From Rhodocollybia butyracea (Eukaryota; Basidiomycota; Agaricomycetes; Agaricales; Omphalotaceae): a stretch of DNA of 64,000 bases. Positions 56,767 to 64,000 of this stretch are shown here, one piece after another. Numbering within the stretch: the stretch's first letter is position 1; each line of letters begins with the position of its first letter. A program made the position numbers and the translations under genes. The notes below the pieces were generated by a model that saw nothing but the letters and a program-made list of their open reading frames with translations, was not told the DNA's origin and did no database searches. The stretch spans positions 1 through 64,000 of the forward strand of contig JADNRY010000222.1 in NCBI GenBank assembly GCA_015501585.1, given 5' to 3'.

Positions 56767-58989
56767 TATTAGGCCTAAAATCGGCCTAAGGCGTGTAACC
56801 GTACATTTTGACACTTTGTACGTGTTATACAATGCAATAAGAGAGTTATACGGAGCCCAAGCGTGATAGCTGTTGCCGAGGCAAAGAACTTAACAATAAT
56901 ACTCAGCAAGCCGTGAAGGTACGCCCACAAGCGTAGCCTAGAGCCAAGCTAGCGAGGATACCTGGGCTGCCCGGAGATGTAACGCTAGATTGTCGATCTA
57001 GTTATACCCAAAGAGTGTAGACTCTCTAAACTACAGGACATCTCGAAGCAGGATAAGTACTAAGCCAATGCGTTACTCGAGGGAAGGAATTATGAGGGAA
57101 GGCATCCCTCACACTAAGACCCCCAACGAGCTATGTTAAGATGTGGACTTTACAGTCCATAACAATGGACCAGAACAATCCCGAGGAAACCGTAGAGATC
57201 TATTTGTGGCACCAGTCGCAACCGTGAGGACGGTAGAAACATGCTTAGCGGTCCTACGGAAAGCTACGCGCCGGGATAGCCTTGGCAAATCGAAACATTT
57301 GATCTTAGAAATCATACACGGAAGGTCTTATCCGTTAAAGCCGACTATCGGGAATCACTTGTACATACTCAGCGCAGTTGCTCGTGATTACCATAAGTGG
57401 TGTCGTTGGAAAGCTAGATAACAGGCCTTCTCGAGGGAATGTTAATCACACTCAGGATGGACAGAACTATCCGAGGAATAGAATGAAACTCACCCAAGGG
57501 AAACCGGGCGGCGAGTGATCATGAAGCGTAAAGGTACTCCTGACCCCGGAGAATTGTGGAGTAATTGGAGAAACCTCGCTCGGATCAAAACACTCTAAAA
57601 CTATGTTAATCCTCACAAAATCATATTTTACCTCTGATATATACCCAAGAATGGACTATTTCTTTATCGTGTGTACCATATATAGGCTGGAGTTTCCTTT
57701 CCGAGCCAGATTCCTCTGTTCCACTCTCTTTCCGTCTCTCTCCGTATCTGTTTCATCTATTTTTCGTATTAAACTCTCTCTACTCAGTATATAAGCCAGA
57801 TATATTTATTCAATAAGACAAGTTTCTTGCCCTCGACTTGACTGCTAAGACCAGTGCTCCGTAGAACGTCCCCTTGGGACTAGTAGCGTGACGCCTCCTG
57901 ACTTGGTTATCTTTAGAAAGTAATAAACTTCACAAAGTTACTTGCCACCTCCCCTGTACGAGATTGGTTGTGTTCCTTCACCTCAGAGGATCTTTCCCTC
58001 GATTTGTATGTTAGGAAGTGAGCTCCATAGAACATCCTCAGGACTAGTAGCGTGACGCTTCTTTACTTAACTACGAGTTGGTTGTTAGTTTCTTCACCTA
58101 GTAAGTAGCTGGTCACCTCTCTACGTGTTCCCGCGGAGAAGTGTTAGTTGCTTCACGAAGTTGTTAGCCAGTCTCGACGCTTTACCGCGGAGTGACTGAT
58201 AGTTTCTTCAAGGAGTTTGATTTACTGTCATATTACTTGCTCGGCGGAATTTGGCCTGTAATAGAATTTCACAAACTTCCTTTGGCCCACTTGAGAATCT
58301 GATCAAGACTTGAGCGTGTGAGTTCCCTCGAACTCCAGATCAACCTTAAATCTAGTTGCTTCCTTAGAGGGGATGGTTTCTAGTAAGGAATTATTCGGCT
58401 CCAGAGTGAGGGTTCCTTAGTCGACTTCCCTGTGAAGTTAGGCGAGCCACTGAGATTGTGGTACGAGTTCCTAGTGATTAAGTTCACTCACAATATTGTA
58501 GCTTGGCCCAGAGTTTGGTCGAGGACTTTACAGCGTCACAGCAGCTAGTGCCAGAGTTTGCCTAGGGTTGTTGACAAACCTCGAGATTACTATTCTAGCT
58601 AGAGCCAGAGTTTGTCTAGGAGAATCTTAGTTTCGTTGTATTGGTTTTGGTTTTGATTATTTGGTTTTGGACACATACGCATTATTGGTTTTGGTTTGGT
58701 TATATTGATTCGGACATCCCGACATTCCCTCGTACATATGTACACCCAGCTGGGCTTCCCTCGACTCAGTTCTAAGAGTTGTCCAAGCTTAGTTACCCAT
58801 GTTAACGCAACGGTCTTGAACCTGGAGCAACCGCGTGCATACCTCCGATACTATCAAACTTTCCCTCGGGGAATCTCTGACAACCCGCCCTTGCTCCCTT
58901 ACATATCGATAGTCTGGTTAGGTGCGGTAGTGTTTTTGTTAGGTTGTTTTATAGCACCTTTCACACACCTACACGTAAATACCCAAATA
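56767..58989 (+). repeat. 5' LTR, 2223 bp
   Basis: Starts TATTAGGCCTAAAAT, ends TACCCAAATA. Its second half contains partial tandem copies of a GTAGCGTGACGC...CTTG module, which explains its extra length against the solo LTR (1842 bp). Confidence 0.9.
57143..57421 (+). CDS. Conserved 92-codon reading inside 5' LTR
   Basis: Same reading as 18425-18706 and 61847-62125; TVRTVETCLAVLRKATRR and AVARDYHKWCRWKAR are kept. Meaning unknown. Confidence 0.35.
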   Translation: MDFTVHNNGPEQSRGNRRDLFVAPVATVRTVETCLAVLRKATRRDSLGKSKHLILEIIHGRSYPLKPTIGNHLYILSAVARDYHKWCRWKAR

Positions 58990-61060
58990 TCGGGAAGGAG
59001 TAGTCCGATCTCCACTTCATAAAGGAGCATAAGAAACTCCAATCCGTGAGAGACAGCTCCTTCTCGGGAAGGATTGGCACGAAAGACTCGAGGAAAAACC
59101 TGAGGGTCAGGAGCCATGCTGCGGAGCTCTTGCACTTCATGCTGCAAAGCATCAAAAGTGCTTGAGATGGACATGTTGAGCTGTTCCCTGGCCTTAATTG
59201 CTGCATCGTAAGAAGTACAGATGCGAGCAATTGTGTTGACCTGCTTGGCGATGTCTAAAACATGAACATTAATAAAAAGAAGTTAAAAAGAACAAAAGAA
59301 AAAGTACTCACTAACTCACGAACCCTTCGACGCTTCGTAGGTCTCATCGAGTACTTCAACCACTTCTGGAATGTGGAGTGTGTCCGAGCACGTCTGATGG
59401 GAGATTGCACAATTGTCGCAAGAAGCACCAAACCTCCGGTTCCCGTCGTCATCTAAACGATAGGTACACGGCAGGCGTCCTCTCCCTTGGAATCTGTCGG
59501 CCGGCGCGCAGCACATTGGAGGCAAGGTATCTCACGAGCGACAACATCCGTCTAAAAACGGAAAATATTAATAAAATCATAACCGTTGGAAAAGTTTACA
59601 GACGTTACAGAGGGCATGGTTGGCACGAAGGAAAACTCGCCAAGACATCTGGTGCGTTCCGGTACTAATGGCCAGGAGGTCCAGGAAAGCATCTAGCTCG
59701 GATGTAATACCCCAAGTTAGCCGGGTCTTGAAACAGTTCCTTCGGTTTCTGAAGGAATAAAAAAAAAATTCAGTATAAGAACAAGTTACTTCAACAATAA
59801 AACAAACCTGGTTGCCGCGTGGAAGAATTTCCTTGAACGAGGGTAAATCCAAGGCGTCCCTTTCGAAATGTACGATAACAGTCCGGTACTCTGTGGACCC
59901 CGAGGCAACAAACTCCTTTGAGGAACGAGAAGCCAGGTCTTGAAAGAGCCCATCGAGATCCAAGGAATCCACGTCCTCATCGGGAACGAGGAAGACGAGG
60001 TTTTCCGGTGGAGCGGGAGTAGGCGTCGGCTCGCGGGAAGACTCCAAAGGAACTGTGACTTTGCCTTTTGAACCAGAAGCCATGGGAACAGGGATTTCGA
60101 CCATGGGCACAAGCTTCTTGCTAGCTTTGAGTTTAGGAGCTAGTGTGGGAGTAGGAAGGGTTGAAGCCTCGGCCTCGTCCTCGGTGTTGTTCAGGCGCTT
60201 ACGCTTAAGGCTAGGAGGCTGAACACAAAAGTTAGATAGACGTCGAGAAAAGAGAAAGATAAACTTACCACGACAGGGTCTGGTACCACCTCTTTGCCCT
60301 TTCCCTTGATATCCTTCGTCTTAGTCTTGCCCTTAGAAGGGCCGGCAGCCTTCGTTTCCATGACTAGTAGTTTACCCTTCGACGACTTTAACTCTTGAAC
60401 TTCCAGCGAGGTTTTAGGAGTCCTGGAGTTCTTCGAAACAATCGGTGTTTTCACCGCTTTTGAGGCTTTAGGGATGACTTTCAGGGCTGGAATATTCTTC
60501 AACTTCTTGGGACAGCTTTGGGCAGCGGAGCAGGAGGAGTTCTCTTTGCTTTGCAAGTCTTGGTTCTACGAGTTGGATAGTGTGAAGATTCCCCAGTAAC
60601 CGGGGATGCCTAAAGAAACTAATGTTAAAGAAATATGATAATAAGAACATAACGACGTACCCTCGAGTGAGATGGTGGCGCTTCATAAGCCGACCGTTCA
60701 CTCTCAGAAGGAACATCGCTATTCCCCTCCTCCTCTTCACCATCAGAAACAGGGCCAGGAGCCCCTGGAATTCCGTCGTCAACTGGGTCCTGTTCTCCAA
60801 GCCAAGCGGTTTCCCGACAATCTTTGTCGAGTGGAATAGGAATGGGCCGGTCGGGAGTATGGAAGTGAAGGACGGTGTAATCCTGTAAAAGATTAAGTTA
60901 TAAGCCTACTCGAGAAGGACCAGAGACTTACCAAGATCTGTGCAACCTCGTGGTCAGCTATGTACCAAGTCGGGTCCAACCCTGGGGAAGCGTCGGTACG
61001 ACGCACGACCCGGGAAAGTCTCTGGCAAGCAGCAACTATGCTTTCGGACGATGATGGACT
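58990..61060 (-). CDS. Antisense passenger gene in LTR element, several exons
   Basis: Minus strand, from about 61060 downwards: SIVAACQRLSRVVRRTDA, DPTWYIADHEV (donor GTAAGT near 60931), DYTVLHFHTPDRPIPIPLDK, EEEEGNSDVPSESERSAYE, a Lys/Ser-rich stretch (SKGKTKTKDIKGKGKE), VEIPVPMASGSKGKVTV, FLVPDEDVDSLDLDGLFQDL, LTWGITSELDAFLDLLAIST, a Cys-rich region IPCLQC, LPCTYRLDDDGNRRFGASCD, CAISHQTC, and a final helical part. The Cys pattern could bind zinc. Frames fit only with several GT-AG introns. I do not recognise the family. Its antisense placement would protect its introns from splicing in the element RNA. Confidence 0.45.
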
Positions 61061-61225
61061 TGTTGAAAAATTTCAACATGGCCTTATTAATAGATCGTTG
61101 CCCGAAGCCGTAGCCGAAGTGACCGGCATCTGTCTTAAGACGTAAAACAACATATCACAATATACAAATGTGATAGAGGCGTTTTCACTTAACATGTTAA
61201 ACTTAAAGAAAATGTTATCGAGGAA

Positions 61226-61453
61226 ATGATTGGAATCCCCAATCAGGAGTCTAGGCGCCCGCGGCATATGCTGTCTTGTAGATCAATTCAATTGTTGACA
61301 CCTGATTCACATAACTGCCTGACGTTGAGGATGATCCCAGTTAAACTTAGGGGTAATACGTCCAGACTAGTCCGCGGGAAGGGAATTAGAATGCTAAATG
61401 CCGAGAACATAAAAGGGATTGCTAGCAGAGTCGATCCTAGGCCTGGTGGCTGA
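61226..61453 (+). CDS. Short basic reading before the polypurine tract
   Basis: MIGIPNQESRRPRHMLSCRS and a basic C-terminus, on the strand of the LTRs. It may be the remnant of the lost pol C-terminus, but no motif proves it. Confidence 0.25.
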   Translation: MIGIPNQESRRPRHMLSCRSIQLLTPDSHNCLTLRMIPVKLRGNTSRLVRGKGIRMLNAENIKGIASRVDPRPGG

Positions 61454-61476
61454 CCGGGGACGGTCAGATCATTAGT

Positions 61477-61486
61477 TTGGGGGAGA
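61477..61486 (+). promoter_or_regulatory. Polypurine tract of the LTR element
   Basis: GTTTGGGGGAGA ends exactly at the start of the 3' LTR, as expected for the plus-strand primer of reverse transcription. Confidence 0.75.
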
Positions 61487-62759
61487 TATTAGGCCTAAAA
61501 TCGGCCTAAGGCATGTAACCGTACATTTTGACACTTTGTACGTGTTATACAATGCAATAAGAGAGTTATATGGAGCCCGAGCGTGATAGCTGTTGCCGAG
61601 GCAAAGAACTTAACAATAATACTCAGCGAGCCGTGAAGGTACGCCCACAAGTGTAGCATAGAGCCAAGCTAGCAAGGATACCTGGGCTGCCCGGAGATGT
61701 AACGCTAGATCGTCAATCTAGTTATACTCAAGAGTGTAGACTCTCTAAACTACAGGACATCTCGAAGCAGGATAAGTACTAAGCCAACACATTACTCGAG
61801 GGAAGGCATCCCTCGCACTAAGACCCCCAACAAGCTATGTTAAGATGTGGACTTTACAGTCCGTAACAATGGACCAGAACGATCCCAAGGAAACCGTAGA
61901 GATCTATTGGCGGCACCAGTCGCAACCGTGAGGACGGTAGAAACATGCTTAGCGGTCCTACGGAAAGCTACGCACCGGAATAGCCTTGGCAAATCGAAAC
62001 ATTTGATCTTAGAAATCATACACGGAAGGTCTTATCTGTTAAAGCCGACAATTGGGAATCACTTGTACATACTCAGCGCAGTTGCTCGAGATTATCATAA
62101 GTGGTGTTGTTGGAAAGCTAGATAACAGGCCTTCTCGAGAGAATGTTAATCACACTCAGGATGGACAGAACTATCCGAGGAATAGAATGAAACTCACCCA
62201 AGGGAAACCGGGCGGCAAGTGATCATGAAGCGTAAAGGTACTCCTGACCCCGGAGAATTGTGGAGTAATCGGAGAAACCTCGCTTGGATCAAAACACTCT
62301 AAAACTATGTTAATCCTCACGAAATCATATTTTACCTCTGATATATACCCAAGAATGGACTATTTCTTTATCATGTGTACCATATATAGGCTGGAGTTTC
62401 CTTTCCGAGCCAGATTCCTCTGTTCCGCTCTCTTTCTGTCTCTCTCCGTATCTGTTTCATCTATTTTTCGTATTAAACTCTCTCTACTCAGTATATAAGC
62501 CAGATATATTTATTCAGTAAGACAAGTTTCTTGCCCTCGACTTGACTGCTAAGACCAGTGCTCCGTAGAACGTCCCCACGGGATCAGTAGCGTGACGCCT
62601 CCTGACTTGGTTATCTTATATTACAAGACTTTCCCTCGGGGAATCTCTGACAACCCGCTCTCGCTCCCTTACATATCGATAGTCTGGTTAGGTGCGGTAG
62701 TGTTTTTGTTAGGTTGTTTTATAGCACCTTTCGCATACCTACATGTAAATACCCAAATA
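61487..62759 (+). repeat. 3' LTR, 1273 bp, internally deleted
   Basis: Collinear with the 5' LTR up to GACTTGGTTATCTT, then jumps to ACTTTCCCTCGGGGAATCTC near its end. The ends are intact. Confidence 0.9.
61847..62125 (+). CDS. Conserved 92-codon reading inside 3' LTR
   Basis: Third copy of the reading at 18425-18706, with substitutions (RRDSLG to HRNSLG; WCRW to WCCW) but no stop. Confidence 0.35.
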   Translation: MDFTVRNNGPERSQGNRRDLLAAPVATVRTVETCLAVLRKATHRNSLGKSKHLILEIIHGRSYLLKPTIGNHLYILSAVARDYHKWCCWKAR

Positions 62760-63373
62760 ACGGGCCTGTTAAACCTTTTGATATCAAGGATCTGGCAATG
62801 CTCAAAGCCCTACACTGTGCTTGAATTTGGTGCATGTCTCTGGGCTTGAATGTCCCGAGACGGTATTTATGAGCACAGCAAGTGGATGAAAGCTCAAGCT
62901 CAAGTTGTGAAGGACAAAGGCCAGAAGCGCCGTCTGCAAGCAGTGGATAGCAGTGATGGCGGAAACAAAAACCGACCCCAAGGCTCAAAGAGTCAGCACA
63001 CCCAGGACAATACCAGCTCCCAAAAACATCAACGGATGGCAACCAAAGGAATGTGGCTTCTGTGAAGAAGTCGTTTTCAAAACGGCTTCCCCCGCACGTA
63101 GTTGCAAGTTTGCAGTAGATAGTCTTGAGGATTTGGATGGCCAGCGGCACTGAGGACGATGACTGAGACTAGAACCACGTATGTGCGGTATACATAGGTT
63201 TTTTTTTTTTGAATGTACAAGCTTGTAAGAGATACCCATTTATATAGGGAAGGACAGTTGCCAAGAGGTGTGTGCGGGGAATCGGTAGGAGCAGGAGCAG
63301 CGTACACCTGATGATGCCAAATCTACCGCAAACTGTACACAAGAATTCAAAGTCCAGCTGAATTATACCGCTT

Positions 63374-63679
63374 TTATTGCGATACAGTAATCTTTGGCCA
63401 CCAAAAGTGTTCGTGAATAATAGATGCTGTTGCCCAAATTCCCCAATGACCCATCTTGTCGTGAGATTCCTGAATAATAGAGATTTGAATCTCTGGCAAA
63501 GCCACCAGACGGTGAGCGCCATTGATATCTTTTCTCCATAGGCGGTTAAGGTTGTCAACAAAGAGTTGAAGGGTATAATGGATAAATGAGGAATATTGTT
63601 CATCAGTTAAATTCACCAGGCATTCAAAAGAGACTACATAGTCTTGAATTGAAACTAGTCGGTTATCTAACTCGACCAC
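63374..63679 (-). pseudogene. Ty3/gypsy pol remnant: integrase zinc-binding region
   Basis: Minus strand: LDNRLVSIQDYVVSFECLVN, VDNLNRLWRKDINGAHRLVA, ISIIQESHDKMGHWGIWATA and HEHFWWPKI. The H-x3-H-like ESHDKMGH and FWWPKI are typical of the H2C2 integrase N-terminus after RNase H in gypsy elements. The frame is then lost. No LTR was found nearby. Confidence 0.7.
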
Positions 63680-63767
63680 TCAGTTTGACCTGGGAACAAC
63701 GGAGTATGGGACTTTATCCATGACATGATAAGATATGAGTGTTATGCATTGAACTACAACTCATAGA

Positions 63768-64000
63768 TGCCTGTGGCCCCTCCTGCCCTGGATACTCTGA
63801 TACTTATCCTTAAATTTCGAAAAAATGAGGGTTTTTGATGGGAAAGTTTAAAGATCAGTAAAGACTGATCTCCCAGGGGCCATCTAAATATATCTGAGAC
63901 CAAGAAAGGGTAGAGAACATATCAGGGCATCAGGGGATGAAAAGGATCAGCCTTATCCACTCCAATCTCCATGTTATATCAAGCAATCTTTAGACTCAAC
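63768..64000. mobile_element. Partial second copy of the palindromic foldback, runs off window
   Basis: Matches the right arm of the foldback (22777-23002) from GCCTGTGGCCC to ATCTTTAGACTCAAC with scattered substitutions and a small indel near 63900. The inner side is here and the outer end lies beyond 64000. Confidence 0.9.

Larger units (their letters stand above)
56767..62759 (+). mobile_element. LTR element, TATT...AATA ends, with antisense passenger gene
   Basis: 5' LTR 56767-58989 (2223 bp) and 3' LTR 61487-62759 (1273 bp; an internal block of about 950 bp is missing). ACGG is duplicated at 56763-56766 and 62760-62763. A polypurine tract TTTGGGGGAGA directly precedes the 3' LTR. No recognisable primer-binding site follows the 5' LTR, and there is no RT, protease or integrase. 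The 2.5-kb interior is mainly a minus-strand gene with introns. It therefore resembles a large retrotransposon derivative mobilised in trans. Confidence 0.85.
55894..63090 (+). pseudogene. Unnamed-family passenger gene, split by an LTR element
   Basis: The start at 55894 (MSANFSSSLHHPVFAPYG) follows a TATA box. The Pro/Ser-rich N-terminus leads to MEHKLTESQRKKTAHHGK, then after an intron SVRKPELLVKLYEMSLHFEL, DTLRGMLRDLQIRLEQMF, then WQKTSRAIVLDLIYDPLRTC and KKNSKQFGFDNVFGVPAYEK. I have seen this domain order in unnamed Agaricomycete proteins but know no function. An LTR element is inserted at 56767; coding-like sequence resumes at 62764 (GPVKPFDIKDLAMLKALH, then KWMKAQAQVVKDKGQKRRL). A TGA follows QSSSV just before the insertion, and others follow after it. 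Confidence 0.6.

Noticed and set aside
58990..59010. Primer-binding site after the 5' LTR
   Set aside because: TCGGGAAGGAGTAG has no TGG start or convincing match to a tRNA 3' end.

Overview
The window looks like a transposon-dense stretch of a basidiomycete genome, most likely Agaricomycetes. The reasons are short GT-AG introns, tyrosine-recombinase (DIRS-like) retroelements, an nwd2-type NACHT gene fragment, a DUF6535 membrane-protein remnant, and a DNA-transposon locus carrying a TET/JBP-like dioxygenase gene. No bacterial operon signals, tRNA, rRNA or CRISPR array were seen. Species cannot be named from sequence alone.

Left part (1-26.9 kb) is a set of nested insertions. The host is a DIRS-like element 'B' (gag 4609 onward, RT/RNase H, tyrosine recombinase ending 26807). 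Its gag intron holds a foldback element 'X' (5196-12755, TSD TAA). The right arm of X holds a second DIRS-like element 'A' (about 6931-12596), whose recombinase gene is broken by an X-family fragment. B is also split by a Ty1/copia element (13417-19836, 290-bp LTRs, TSD AAGTC), itself split by a solo LTR with TATT...AATA ends (17239-19080). B is further split by a 3.75-kb near-perfect palindromic foldback element (20647-24400) packed with the self-complementary 12-mer AGGTCATGACCT. Upstream lie an LTR fragment, a decayed gene and a hAT-type MITE (1662-2353).

Middle part (27-37.7 kb) is a small gene island: a broken NACHT NTPase, an unrecognised membrane-protein gene with a decayed paralogue at 0.6-1.1 kb, a PP2C phosphatase gene with apparent frameshifts (32179-33505), a well-resolved nine-exon CitE/CLYBL-like lyase gene (33933-36031, minus), a truncated pseudogene copy of that lyase (30.5-31.8 kb), and a DUF6535 remnant.

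Right part (38.9-63.1 kb) is one large composite DNA-transposon-like locus. It has a multi-exon transposase (plus strand, 38995-50739) broken by two oppositely oriented solo LTRs and other insertions, a convergent TET/JBP-family 2OG-Fe(II) dioxygenase gene (minus), a coiled-coil gene, and a divergent gene of an unnamed family. The last two share a promoter with mirrored TATA boxes. A hAT fragment and a 300-bp exon duplication disrupt the dioxygenase side. An LTR element with an antisense intron-bearing passenger gene (56767-62759, TSD ACGG) interrupts the last gene. The window ends in a gypsy integrase remnant and a second, partial copy of the palindromic foldback family.

A recurring theme is decay at CpG. 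Catalytic or nonsense changes in both DIRS elements and in the transposase fit CG-to-TG/CA transitions, as expected of cytosine-methylated repeats, in the same window as a gene from the 5-methylcytosine-oxidising dioxygenase superfamily.
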